Source: Alphaproteobacteria bacterium (lineage in GTDB: Bacteria; Pseudomonadota; Alphaproteobacteria; Sphingomonadales; Emcibacteraceae). Taken from it: a stretch of DNA of 35,463 nt. The notes beneath the pieces were generated by a model that was not told the origin of the DNA, did not search any database, and saw nothing but the letters and a program-made list of their open reading frames with translations. The stretch lies in the NCBI GenBank assembly GCA_013152755.1, contig JAADFR010000122.1, forward strand, positions 1 through 35,463. The letters are read 5' to 3'. Position 1 is the first letter of the stretch. Each line of letters begins with the position of its first letter. Both the position numbers and the translations under genes were made by a program. Positions 16,573 to 25,486 of this stretch are shown piece after piece.

Positions 16573-18315
16573 ATGCTTGAACCTATTGCGACAAAAGATC
16601 CAACACTTCCACGCAGGCTTGCTGACTTTAGCACCCTTCTGGAAGCAATCGAATATGCCGCCAAAGGCACCCGGGGTTTAAATTTCTATTCCCCGCGCGG
16701 TGAGCTTGAAACAAGCATCACTTTTGCTGAAATCAAGGAGAAGGCCCAAGAGATTGGACGGCGTTTCATCCATTTCGGCATCGAAAAAGGCTCACGGGTT
16801 GCTTTGATCGCTGAAACAAGCGATGAATTTGTCTGTTATTTTATCGGTTGCCAATATGCGGGTTTGCTGCCGGTTCCCCTGCCCCTACCCACGTCTTTCG
16901 GCGGCCGAGAGGGATATACCAGTCAATTAAATCAACAGATGAAAAGTTGCGGCGCCTCGGTGGCCGTTTCGGCCTCCTATATGTTGCCTCTGTTGGACGA
17001 GGCCACATCCGGCCTGAAAAAAATGAAATTTGTCGGCACCTCCACCACATTTGAAGCACAAGCCTCACTCAAAGAAATAAAAAGCATCACGCTGCCCGAA
17101 GCGATTCCCGAAGATCTGGCTTATCTGCAATATTCATCCGGCAGCACCCGTTTTCCCCACGGCGTTGCAGTGACCCATAAGTCACTCATGGCCAACTGTG
17201 TTGGTATCGGCGGCGAAGGCATGATGCTTAATGATGATGACCGGGCCGTATCCTGGTTGCCTTTCTATCATGACATGGGGCTGGTTGGCACCTTGCTGTC
17301 GCCCATTGCCAATCAGGTGACCACTGATTATCTGGCGACCGAGGCCTTTGCCCGCAGGCCCCTGCAATGGTTGAGGCTGATCTCAAAAAACCGGGGTACG
17401 CTGGCCTATAGCCCGACCTTTGGTTATGACATCTGCACCCGCCGGGCGAGCCCGACCAAAATCGCCGATCTGGATTTATCCTCTTGGCGCGTGGCGGGCA
17501 TTGGCGGAGATATGATCAGAGCTGATGTGCTCACTAATTTCCTGGATACCTTTGCTGATGTCGGATTCAGGGCAACAACCTTTGTTCCCAGCTACGGTTT
17601 GGCGGAATGTACTTTGGCGGTAAGCTTTGCCCGTTTGGATACCGGTTTTGAAATTGATCTGGTCCATGAAAAAGTATTGTCCGGCGAAGAAAAATGCCTG
17701 AAAAAATTCAAGGTGAATGGCAGTGGTGCTAATTACCGCAGTGTGGTTAATTGCGGCATTCCCATTTCCGAATATGAGCTTGAAATCCGCGATGAGGATA
17801 ATAACGACCTCGGCGAATATCAAATTGGCCGGGTGTGCGTGCGGGGCGCTAGCGTCATGGCCGGGTATTTTCAAGATCCGGAAGCGACCAAAAGCTGCCT
17901 GTCAGAGGACGGATGGCTGGATACCGGTGACATAGGCTATATGAAAGAAGGCTCCCTTTATATCATTGGCCGGATTAAAGACCTTATTATCATTAATGGC
18001 AAGAACCACTGGCCGCAGGATATTGAATGGGCCGTTGAACAATTGGATGACCTGCGTTCAGGCGACACCGCCGCTGTATCTATTCCCGGTGATCAGGACG
18101 AAGAAATTCCGGCAATTCTGGTGCAATGCCGCACCCGTGACGAAGCTGAACGGGCCAAAATGGAACATAGAATCAAAGATACCGTCCATTCCATGCTGGG
18201 TATTTCCCCCGTGGTTGCCCTGATCCCGCCCCGGTCCCTGCCGCGTACATCATCTGGAAAATTAAGCCGGGTCAAGGCCAGAAAACAATATCTTGAAGGC
18301 AATCTGGTCCTGTAA
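16573..18315 (+). CDS. Fatty acyl-AMP ligase / acyl-ACP synthetase of ceramide pathway (AasR-like)
   Basis: This 580-residue adenylate-forming enzyme has the ATP loop YSSGSTRFPHG (187-197), the YGLAECTLAVS block, GWLDTGDIGYMKEGSLYIIGR with the hinge, and GKNHWP typical of fatty-acyl-AMP ligases. The conserved catalytic lysine near the C-terminus is Lys563 (SSGKLSR). It would activate a fatty acid and load it on an acyl carrier protein. In Caulobacter the equivalent enzyme charges the dedicated ACP used by serine palmitoyltransferase. Here it leads a same-strand run with the reductase, ACP and Spt genes. The ribosome site is weak. A role in another lipid path is possible, but neighbours favour ceramide. 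Confidence 0.88.
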   Translation: MLEPIATKDPTLPRRLADFSTLLEAIEYAAKGTRGLNFYSPRGELETSITFAEIKEKAQEIGRRFIHFGIEKGSRVALIAETSDEFVCYFIGCQYAGLLPVPLPLPTSFGGREGYTSQLNQQMKSCGASVAVSASYMLPLLDEATSGLKKMKFVGTSTTFEAQASLKEIKSITLPEAIPEDLAYLQYSSGSTRFPHGVAVTHKSLMANCVGIGGEGMMLNDDDRAVSWLPFYHDMGLVGTLLSPIANQVTTDYLATEAFARRPLQWLRLISKNRGTLAYSPTFGYDICTRRASPTKIADLDLSSWRVAGIGGDMIRADVLTNFLDTFADVGFRATTFVPSYGLAECTLAVSFARLDTGFEIDLVHEKVLSGEEKCLKKFKVNGSGANYRSVVNCGIPISEYELEIRDEDNNDLGEYQIGRVCVRGASVMAGYFQDPEATKSCLSEDGWLDTGDIGYMKEGSLYIIGRIKDLIIINGKNHWPQDIEWAVEQLDDLRSGDTAAVSIPGDQDEEIPAILVQCRTRDEAERAKMEHRIKDTVHSMLGISPVVALIPPRSLPRTSSGKLSRVKARKQYLEGNLVL

Positions 18316-18363
18316 CGGACAGAACGGTAATTTCTTGCCCAACAAGGATGGCCGCTTTTTACT

Positions 18364-19302
18364 ATGACAAAAAATGTAGCAGTCACCGGTGCCACCGGAT
18401 TTGTCGGTAAGCATCTGGTCCGAGCACTGGTTGCCAGCGGTTATCAGGTCAGGGCTTTGACCCGCCGCCCACAGAAAAACAGCAAAAATCTGATCTGGAT
18501 TGATGGTGACCTTGAAAACAGGGCAGCCCTTGAGCAGCTTGTCAGCGGCGTTGATGTGGTATTTCATCTGGCCGGCCTGATTAAAGCGAAGAAAACATCA
18601 GATTTTACCCGGGTGAACAGCCACAGCGTAAAAACGCTTGTGGAAATTCTACGGGAAGGCCCATCAAACCCCCACTTCATTCTTCTGTCGTCTCTGGCCG
18701 CGCGGGAACCACACTTATCAAGCTATGCCAACAGCAAGCGTCACGGCGAAGATATATTGACGGCGAATGCCGCGGACGACATGCCCTGGACGATCCTGCG
18801 CCCGCCCGGAATTTATGGGCCGGAGGATATGGAAACCCTCAAGATTTTCAAATCTATTGCGGCCCGGATGGCCCCTTTACCCGGCGGGGCCCATAACAGG
18901 GCATCATGGATTTACGCCCCCGATCTCGCCCAAGCCATGCTTGCCGTCGCCGGGCATAAAGAGTGTTACGGCCAGATACTGGACGTGGATGACGGGGCTG
19001 AAAACGGCTATTCAATAGATGAAATGTATCAGACCGCAGCCGATATTCTTCAAAATAAGCCTTTTAAATTTGCGGTGCCGAAAACAGCCCTGAAAATTTT
19101 TGGCCACACAAATGTCTTATTTTCGACATTATTCGGCTATACCCCCATGCTTACGCCAGAGAAAATCAACGAATTATGTCACCCGGACTGGGTATGTCAC
19201 GGGCCCCATGTTATGGATTTGACAGGCTGGAAACCGGAAACGAATTTGAAACAAGGGTTTAACAAAACCCTGAAATGGTATAAAGAGAATAGTCTGGTTT
19301 AA
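18364..19302 (+). CDS. NAD(P)-dependent epimerase/dehydratase family; probable ceramide reductase (CerR-like)
   Basis: This 312-residue protein of the extended short-chain dehydrogenase family has the Rossmann motif GATGFVG (Gly9, Gly12, Gly15) and the catalytic Tyr121-x3-Lys125 pair in SSYANSKRHGE. SSLAA before it gives the active-site serines, and LRPPGIYGPED is the usual substrate-loop motif. In Caulobacter a protein of this family in the same context reduces the 3-keto group during ceramide formation. Here it lies between the acyl-ACP synthetase and the ACP, 48 and 36 bases away, so the same job is likely. Generic sugar-epimerase activity is the alternative. Confidence 0.85.
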   Translation: MTKNVAVTGATGFVGKHLVRALVASGYQVRALTRRPQKNSKNLIWIDGDLENRAALEQLVSGVDVVFHLAGLIKAKKTSDFTRVNSHSVKTLVEILREGPSNPHFILLSSLAAREPHLSSYANSKRHGEDILTANAADDMPWTILRPPGIYGPEDMETLKIFKSIAARMAPLPGGAHNRASWIYAPDLAQAMLAVAGHKECYGQILDVDDGAENGYSIDEMYQTAADILQNKPFKFAVPKTALKIFGHTNVLFSTLFGYTPMLTPEKINELCHPDWVCHGPHVMDLTGWKPETNLKQGFNKTLKWYKENSLV

Positions 19303-19338
19303 ACCAACACATAAAATAACTGGCCGGGATGGAAAAAT

Positions 19339-19587
19339 ATGACCCAAAATGTTGATGAAATTTTTGAGCGAATTTGCACACTCCTCAAACCCTTTAACAA
19401 AAAAGACATTGCAATTGGTAAAGACACCGCCTTCAGCATTGATCTGGAACTAGATTCCCTGACCGTAATGGATATGTTATCGGAAATTGAGGATGAGTTT
19501 GACATTACAATCCCCCTGAACATGCTGCCCGACCTGGAGACAGTTGGCCAATTCACCGATGCCGTACATAAATTATTGAGCGAATAA
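19339..19587 (+). CDS. Dedicated acyl carrier protein for sphingolipid synthesis (AcpR-like)
   Basis: This 82-residue acidic four-helix protein has the phosphopantetheine site Ser40 in ELDSLTVMDM. Its helix-2 pattern resembles ACPs but differs from the housekeeping AcpP (DSL within FGADSLD), which suits a dedicated carrier. The TAA stop overlaps the ATG of spt by one base, which couples the two proteins. It would be charged by the upstream ligase and hand acyl groups to serine palmitoyltransferase. Confidence 0.92.
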   Translation: MTQNVDEIFERICTLLKPFNKKDIAIGKDTAFSIDLELDSLTVMDMLSEIEDEFDITIPLNMLPDLETVGQFTDAVHKLLSE

Positions 19588-20822
19588 TGACCCTTGATCT
19601 CTTTGAAAAATTTGACCCGATCCTGAATGACTATAACAGCCTGCCGGAAGGAGCGGAAAATCCCTTCACCGTCAGCATGGAGAAAGTACTCTCCCCTACA
19701 ACAGCGATCATTAATGGCCGGGAAACCATATTGGCTGGCACCAATAATTACATGGGCATGACCTTTAATGCGGAATGTATGGCAGCGGCGCAGAAAGCCC
19801 TCACAGACTTTGGCACCGGAACCACCGGCTCGCGGGTTCTGAACGGCACCTATAACAGTCACAAACAACTGGAAGAAACTCTCAAAGAATTTTATGACTG
19901 TCAACATGCCATCGTTTTCTCCACCGGCTATCAGGCAAACCTTGGCGTCATCTCCACCCTTGCCGGTCCCAAAGACTATGTGGTCATTGATACGGATAGC
20001 CATGCCAGTATTTATGACGGCTGTGCCATGGGCAATGCCACCGTTGTCCGTTTCAAACATAACGACCCGGATAATCTGGACAAGCGACTGAATCGTATCC
20101 GCAGAGATGACCCCGAAGCTGGCATTCTTGTGGTTCTGGAAGGGGTTTACAGCATGCTTGGCGATCAGGCCCCCTTGAAAGAGCTCACCAGAATTTCCAA
20201 AAATCATAATGCCTATGTCCTTGTGGACGAAGCCCATTCCATCGGCGTTTTTGGTGAAACCGGACGCGGCGTGGCACAGGAACAGGATGTTGAAGATCAG
20301 ATAGACTTTATCATCGGCACCTTCAGTAAAAGCGTTGGCACCATTGGGGGCTATTGCGTCTCCAACCATCCAAAGTTTGAGGCTTTGCGCCTCGTCTGCC
20401 GCCCCTATATATTCACAGCTTCCCTGCCACCATCTGTGGTGGCCTCAGCCACAAAGGCACTGGAACTGATTGCCAGCACGAACCTTCGTAGCAAATTGCT
20501 GGATAATTCCATGAGGCTGAACAAAGGCTTGTGTGATGTGGGATTTAATATGGGGACCACAGGGGAAAGCCCCATCGCCGCCATTGTTATTGATGATCAA
20601 AATACGGCCATCGCCTTTTGGGGTGAAATGATCAAGGAAGGGGTTTATGTTAACCTTGCTCTGCCGCCAGCGACCCCCAACAGAATGAATTTGATGCGTT
20701 GCAGCCTGTCCGCAGCCCACAGCTTTGCACAGATTGACTTTATGCTGGAAAAATTCACCCTCGTCGGTAAAAGACTGGGTATTTTACAGGATAAAGTAGC
20801 CAGAATTCAAAACCTAGCCTAA
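19587..20822 (+). CDS. spt: Serine palmitoyltransferase
   Basis: This 411-residue PLP enzyme of the alpha-oxoamine synthase family condenses serine with an acyl thioester to 3-ketosphinganine. PLP contacts are visible: His139 (DSHAS), Asp214 and His217 (VDEAHSIG), and the Schiff-base Lys248 in GTFSKSVGTIGGY. The GTFSKS form is typical of Spt rather than of AONS or 2-amino-3-ketobutyrate ligase. The overlapping ACP gene suggests acyl-ACP as donor. Its last 9 bases overlap the convergent kinase-like gene. I am confident of the family and fairly sure of the Spt activity. Confidence 0.9.
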   Translation: MTLDLFEKFDPILNDYNSLPEGAENPFTVSMEKVLSPTTAIINGRETILAGTNNYMGMTFNAECMAAAQKALTDFGTGTTGSRVLNGTYNSHKQLEETLKEFYDCQHAIVFSTGYQANLGVISTLAGPKDYVVIDTDSHASIYDGCAMGNATVVRFKHNDPDNLDKRLNRIRRDDPEAGILVVLEGVYSMLGDQAPLKELTRISKNHNAYVLVDEAHSIGVFGETGRGVAQEQDVEDQIDFIIGTFSKSVGTIGGYCVSNHPKFEALRLVCRPYIFTASLPPSVVASATKALELIASTNLRSKLLDNSMRLNKGLCDVGFNMGTTGESPIAAIVIDDQNTAIAFWGEMIKEGVYVNLALPPATPNRMNLMRCSLSAAHSFAQIDFMLEKFTLVGKRLGILQDKVARIQNLA

Positions 20823-21782
20823 CTGGATAAATTTCAGGCTATCAGTAACCGTAACGAATAATTCACCGTTGTCATCAGCCTGATAATAACTGCCATCAAG
20901 GACAAACGGGGTTTTCAGCACAATTCGGGCGTGTTGAATTTCGGCAATGATATTGCCCGCATGGTCAATACCGTCATAATTACCCCTGAGCATAAGCTTG
21001 CCGGTTTCCAGAATGGCCTTTGGCGTATTCTCAACACTGATAAAATGCGCCCTGTCCTGTCTTTTTTCCTGCCCGATGGAAACGCCCCAGAAGGCCTTGT
21101 CCAACGTGGAGATCAACAGCATAAAATAGCTGCCGACAACGGCGCCGCGCTGATTACGGTTGACACGTATGGCATCTTCCAGCCTTTGCTTGCCCATGGC
21201 CCGCCGATAAGCCGCCTGAACAAGTCTGATAATGCTCAACCAGTTACGAAAACGGGAGAAGAGCCCTCTGGCGGATATTTTCCGCTTGAACAGGCTTTTC
21301 TTCTTGATAATTTTACCCGCACAAAAGAAAAGCCCATATAGATAACCAATGCCCCGAACCCCCTCCAGCTTAAGCAGAGGACATTCGGTTATCGTGTTCA
21401 GTAATCTTCCCTGCCGGTGAAATTTAAGCAAATCTTCCAATGCCTTATGTGGCTCAGATCGGTTTGCCCCGAAATTTTCCGCGACAATATTATTGTCCCC
21501 GGCAGGCAGAATGGCCAGCGGAATATCCTTACTTTTCAGCAAGTCCTTTTCCAGTATATGTTCAAAGGTTGCCGAGGTTAACGCCCGGTCCCCCAAAATG
21601 GCGATGACATCCACATCAACCTGACTGAACCGGCCTAACGCTTCGGCAATATCCTTGTGCTTTTCCACCTCATAATGGAAAATCCCGGTCCCCTCGGAAA
21701 TGACCGCCCGGATTTTATCCATTTCACCATTCTCTGTGAAAGAGGACGGGCTACTCAATATGGCAATTATTCCCAATGACAA
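20814..21782 (-). CDS. Diacylglycerol/sphingosine-kinase-like protein with degraded GGDGT loop
   Basis: This 322-residue protein has the layout of the DAGK catalytic-domain family. Residues 1-105 form an NAD-kinase-like alpha/beta domain with PAGDNNIVAENFG (93-105) in place of PxGTxNxxA. A beta-rich C-terminal domain has FVLDGSYY near the end, where DGE is usual. The nucleotide loop, normally GGDGT, reads AILGDRALTSATF at 61-73, with two of three glycines gone. A basic segment (160-185, KKKSLFKRKISARG) may bind membrane. The start is TTG at 21782 (or TTG 21776) behind GGGAAG. In Caulobacter a kinase of this fold phosphorylates ceramide; this may be a related lipid enzyme or a non-catalytic relative. 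Confidence 0.75.
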   Translation of the reverse strand: MSLGIIAILSSPSSFTENGEMDKIRAVISEGTGIFHYEVEKHKDIAEALGRFSQVDVDVIAILGDRALTSATFEHILEKDLLKSKDIPLAILPAGDNNIVAENFGANRSEPHKALEDLLKFHRQGRLLNTITECPLLKLEGVRGIGYLYGLFFCAGKIIKKKSLFKRKISARGLFSRFRNWLSIIRLVQAAYRRAMGKQRLEDAIRVNRNQRGAVVGSYFMLLISTLDKAFWGVSIGQEKRQDRAHFISVENTPKAILETGKLMLRGNYDGIDHAGNIIAEIQHARIVLKTPFVLDGSYYQADDNGELFVTVTDSLKFIQLG

Positions 21783-21941
21783 TACTTCCCGCTAATTTAT
21801 TTTGGTTATTCAACGATTTTTCACATTCAGCCTAATAAAAACCACAAAATTCAGCTTATTTGGCAAAAAAATATTTACTAACTTCGTACCCTAAATGCTA
21901 TAAGCGTGAAATCAGGCTAAATCCAGACCAAAAGCGACTAA

Positions 21942-23117
21942 ATGCTGAAAAAAATTGATAAATATATATTGCGCGAGACCATAGTGCCCCTTCTGGTCAC
22001 TTTGGGCATATCCGCATTGCTGTTGCTACTGGAAAAAATGCTCAGTCTTTTCGATTTTGTCATCAATCAGGGCGGGCCTATCGACATCGTCTGGCGCATG
22101 CTGGGCAACCTGATGCCGCAATATCTGACCCTCGTCCTGCCCCTGTCCATGTTTCTGGGCGTTTTGCTCGCGGTGCGCAAGATGGCCCTGAATAGCGAAC
22201 TGGATGCCATGATGGCGGCCGGGATCAGCCTGAACCGAATTATCGTGCCCAGCCTCTATGTGGCGGTCTTTTTGCTGATCGTCAATGTGATCGTTGTCGG
22301 CTTTGTTCAGCCCTATAGCCGCTATACCTATCAAGGGCTAGTCTTTGACATTCGCAGCGGTGCACTGGGGGCCAGCATCAAAGCCGGGGAATTTACCGAC
22401 CTTGGCGATGGCCTGACCCTGCGCATCGAAGAATCCCGCAATTCAGGCCGGGAACTGATCCAGATTTTTGCCCAGAAGGAACAACAGGATGGCCGCATCC
22501 AGTCCATCAATGCGGAAAGGGGCAGCTTTTTTGTCTCTCCCGACAAGCGTTATCTGATCCTGCGCCTTGAAAACGGCACCTTAATTGACCTTGATCTGTC
22601 CCGAAGTCGGCCCAATATTGTCAATTTTGATATTCATGACCTGCCCATAGATGTACCCAACTTTGCCACCTTCCGCGACCGGGGCGAAGAAGCCAAGGAA
22701 ATGACCATCGTGGAACTGTGGGATAAGCGGGGCAGTAATGACCCGGCGATCATTGCCACCCTCCATTCAAGGACGGCGCGCGCCCTGTCCATTCTGATTG
22801 TTCCCTTTCTGGCCATACCGCTTGGGCTGGTGGCCAAACGATCCGGGCGGGCGCTGGGTATTACGGTGGGGATCGTGATTCTGCTCATCTATCACAAGAT
22901 TCTGGAATTCGGCCTTAATTTTTCAGCCACGGGCGACATATCCCCCTTAATGGCCATCTGGCTACCCACGGCAATTTTTGTTTTACTGACCGCCAGATTC
23001 TATTATATCGGAACCTATAAGGTCGGCGGAATGCCACTCAGGAAAATTGAAATCATCTATGACATTACGGTCAGCGCCATCACCCGCATGGTCAGCCGGT
23101 TAAGGGCGGCCAACTGA
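21942..23117 (+). CDS. LptF/LptG family permease (first of pair, LptF-like)
   Basis: This 391-residue inner-membrane protein has three N-terminal and three C-terminal transmembrane segments around a periplasmic beta-jellyroll domain (about 125-270). Family motifs include KKIDKYILRETIVPLL, KMALNSELDAMMAAGIS (coupling helix contacting the ATPase) and FLAIPLGLVAKRSGR. LptF/LptG form the membrane part of the ABC exporter that pulls lipid from the inner membrane towards the outer membrane with LptB. Here the pair is followed by a ceramide-synthase-like gene, not by lptD, surA and pdxA as is common, so sphingolipid export is an alternative cargo. It is divergent from the kinase-like gene. Confidence 0.9.
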   Translation: MLKKIDKYILRETIVPLLVTLGISALLLLLEKMLSLFDFVINQGGPIDIVWRMLGNLMPQYLTLVLPLSMFLGVLLAVRKMALNSELDAMMAAGISLNRIIVPSLYVAVFLLIVNVIVVGFVQPYSRYTYQGLVFDIRSGALGASIKAGEFTDLGDGLTLRIEESRNSGRELIQIFAQKEQQDGRIQSINAERGSFFVSPDKRYLILRLENGTLIDLDLSRSRPNIVNFDIHDLPIDVPNFATFRDRGEEAKEMTIVELWDKRGSNDPAIIATLHSRTARALSILIVPFLAIPLGLVAKRSGRALGITVGIVILLIYHKILEFGLNFSATGDISPLMAIWLPTAIFVLLTARFYYIGTYKVGGMPLRKIEIIYDITVSAITRMVSRLRAAN

Positions 23118-23118
23118 T

Positions 23119-24246
23119 ATGGAAAGATTCATTAAATTTTCCAACCATTTGGGTGGTCTTTTTAACCCGGGAAGCATGGATATATATCTGGCCAAGCTTT
23201 TTGCCAGCCGCTATATCGTCATTCTGATCGGCTTGGTGGCGACCCTGCAAATGCTGGACCTCTTGTCTGAATCCGATGACATTATGGCCGGTGAAGGGGC
23301 GGTATATTCTGACCTATGGCATTATGTGACCCTGCGTACGCCGACCCTGTTATCGTTATTCTCGCCCTTTGTTGCCCTGTTGGCCTCGATCATGTGTCTG
23401 GCTGGCTTGAATGTTCATAGCGAAATTGTCATCATGAAATCTGCCGGATGGTCCGCCTTTCGCATTATTACGCCCATGATCCTCATGTCTCTGCTCATTG
23501 CCTCTCTGCATTTCGTATTCACCGAAACGGTCACCATCAGCGCCAAGGCAGAACTTAGAAACTGGAAAGAAAACAAATACGCCGCCGACCTGCCGCCCGC
23601 GCCGGACACGGTCTATGACACATGGGTTAATGACGGCAATAACCTGATCAAGGCGGAAAGCGCCAGCCGCAATGGCAGCATCCTGCTTCTGGACAAGGTG
23701 ACACAGTATATCAGGGACAAGGACAAACGTATTACCTCCCTGATCAAGGCCGACTTTGCCGTTTACCGGGACGGCAAATGGACCCTGTTCGAGGTTAAGG
23801 ACTTTAACCTGCGCACCCTGAAAGTGACGCCGATGGAAAATCTGGTCTGGGATACGGATATTCCGCCCCAGCGTTTCATCGCGCTGGCCCTGAAACCGGA
23901 TCAGGTCAGCCTGCAACGACTGCGCACCGCCATAGCCCAACTGGGCAAAGAAGGCCATAATACCGCGAGCTTTGAAACCATGCTCTATCAGAAATTTGTC
24001 TCACCTCTCAGCACCCTGCTGATGCCGCTTCTGGCGGGGCTGGCGGCCTTTGGGTTGCATCGGGGCGGCAATTTATTTGGCCGTATCGCGCTCACCGGAG
24101 CCATGGGATTTGGCTATTTTGTCATTAACAATCTTTTCGTCGCGTTGGGCCAATATGGCGCGGTGCCACCAATCGTGGCTGCATGGTTACCATTTTTGCT
24201 GTTTTTCCTCATCGGCGTAAGCTTCATCCTGCTCACAGAAGAATAA
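23119..24246 (+). CDS. LptF/LptG family permease (second of pair, LptG-like)
   Basis: This 375-residue partner has the same six-helix plus jellyroll design. MDIYLAKLFASRYIVILIGL begins the first helix, GLNVHSEIVIMKSAGWSAFRI is the coupling-helix region, and LMPLLAGLAAFGLHRGG and GAMGFGYFVINNLF lie in the last helices. It starts one base after the lptF-like stop. A start at Met20 (23176) is also possible, since many LptG proteins begin there. Its stop lies 23 bases before the GNAT gene, which suggests one transcript lptF-lptG-GNAT. No lptA, lptB, lptC or lptD is in the window. Confidence 0.9.
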   Translation: MERFIKFSNHLGGLFNPGSMDIYLAKLFASRYIVILIGLVATLQMLDLLSESDDIMAGEGAVYSDLWHYVTLRTPTLLSLFSPFVALLASIMCLAGLNVHSEIVIMKSAGWSAFRIITPMILMSLLIASLHFVFTETVTISAKAELRNWKENKYAADLPPAPDTVYDTWVNDGNNLIKAESASRNGSILLLDKVTQYIRDKDKRITSLIKADFAVYRDGKWTLFEVKDFNLRTLKVTPMENLVWDTDIPPQRFIALALKPDQVSLQRLRTAIAQLGKEGHNTASFETMLYQKFVSPLSTLLMPLLAGLAAFGLHRGGNLFGRIALTGAMGFGYFVINNLFVALGQYGAVPPIVAAWLPFLLFFLIGVSFILLTEE

Positions 24247-24269
24247 AAAGAAAACAAGGGACATCTCAT

Positions 24270-25415
24270 ATGACATCAGCCATCACCATCAAAGAGGTGA
24301 CCGACAAAGCAGGTTTCAAAGCCTTTGTTACCCTGCCTTGGGCCTTATATAAGGATGACCCAAACTGGGTGCCCCCCATCATCATGGAGCGGCTGGAAGT
24401 ACTGGATAAGGACAAGAATCCTTACTTCGAGCATGCCCGCGCCAAATTCTGGCTGGCCTACAAGGGAAATGAGGTCGTTGGTCGCATATCAGCCCAGATT
24501 GATGACCTTGTAGAACAACAGCATAACGAAAAAATCGGCCATTTCGGTTTTTTTGAATGTACCAATGACCCTGCGGCGGCGGCGGCCCTGATGGATACCG
24601 CTTGCGCGTGGCTGAAATCAGAAGGACGCACCAGCGTAATCGGACCGTTCAGCCTGTCCATCAATGAAGAAGCCGGTATGCTGGTGGAGGGATTTGACAC
24701 CCCGCCCAGCCTGATGATGAACCATGCCCTGCCCTATTATCAGGATTTGATGACCGGATACGGCATGGAAAAGATCAAGGATTTATGGGCCTATTACCTG
24801 AAATTTAACCAGCCCGTCCTGCCGCCCACCATTGACAAACTGGTCAAGCGCAGCATGCGCGACGGCAAGGTCCGTCTGCGGCGGATAAATATGAAAAATT
24901 ATACCAGAGACCTGAGAATTATCCTCGATATTTTCAATGATGCCTGGACCGATAACTGGATGGCCCTGCCTTTTACCGAAGCCGAATTGAACAAGGCGGT
25001 CAAGGATATGAAACTCCTGATCAGGGAGGATTTTACCTATATCGCCGAATATGACGGTGTGCCCATGGCCATGATGGTCACCCTGCCCAACCTCAATGAA
25101 ATCATTGCTGATCTTGACGGGCATTTGTTTCCTTTTGGTATATTTAAACTACTCTGGCGGCTTAAATTAAATCCCCGCTATAAAACCGTTCGGGTGCCTC
25201 TGATGGGGGTGCGCAAGGAATTTCAGAATACCGCTCTTGGCGGTGCCATGGCCTTTGCCCTGATTGAGGAATGCCGGATTCAGGCGGAAAAGGCCGGCTG
25301 TACCCATGCCGAGCTATCATGGGTTCTGGAAGAAAACACCCGCCTGTCAAAAATGCTGGAAACCATTGGTTGCTGGCGATATAAAAATTACCGTATGTAT
25401 AGCAAAACACTGTAA
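24270..25415 (+). CDS. GNAT-type N-acyltransferase, probable bacterial ceramide synthase (bCerS-like)
   Basis: This 381-residue soluble protein contains an acyltransferase domain related to GNAT. Visible blocks are FWLAYKGNEVVGRISAQIDD, IGPFSLSINEEAGMLVEGFD and, in the second half, KTVRVPLMGVRKEFQNTALGGAMAFALIEECRIQAEKAG followed by AELSWVLEENTRLSKMLETIG. The start ATG 24270 follows AAGGGAC; upstream in-frame sequence overlaps lptG. In Caulobacter a protein of this class N-acylates the sphingoid base and is not homologous to eukaryotic ceramide synthase. The position next to spt, cerR and acp genes makes the same activity likely here. Another amine acceptor cannot be excluded. Confidence 0.82.
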   Translation: MTSAITIKEVTDKAGFKAFVTLPWALYKDDPNWVPPIIMERLEVLDKDKNPYFEHARAKFWLAYKGNEVVGRISAQIDDLVEQQHNEKIGHFGFFECTNDPAAAAALMDTACAWLKSEGRTSVIGPFSLSINEEAGMLVEGFDTPPSLMMNHALPYYQDLMTGYGMEKIKDLWAYYLKFNQPVLPPTIDKLVKRSMRDGKVRLRRINMKNYTRDLRIILDIFNDAWTDNWMALPFTEAELNKAVKDMKLLIREDFTYIAEYDGVPMAMMVTLPNLNEIIADLDGHLFPFGIFKLLWRLKLNPRYKTVRVPLMGVRKEFQNTALGGAMAFALIEECRIQAEKAGCTHAELSWVLEENTRLSKMLETIGCWRYKNYRMYSKTL

Positions 25416-25486
25416 AAGACATATTGCGGACATATTGAATATCTATATATGGCCAATAAGATAAACCCTGATTTTCGGATAAAAAA

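Noticed and set aside
16448-16681. Cys/Trp-rich open frame of 77 codons upstream of and overlapping the acyl-ACP synthetase
   Set aside because: It runs 109 bases into the ligase gene in another frame, has no ribosome site and resembles no family I know.
19299-20369. 356-codon open frame on the minus strand opposite acp and spt
   Set aside because: Shadow of two well-supported genes; its translation has no recognisable motif.
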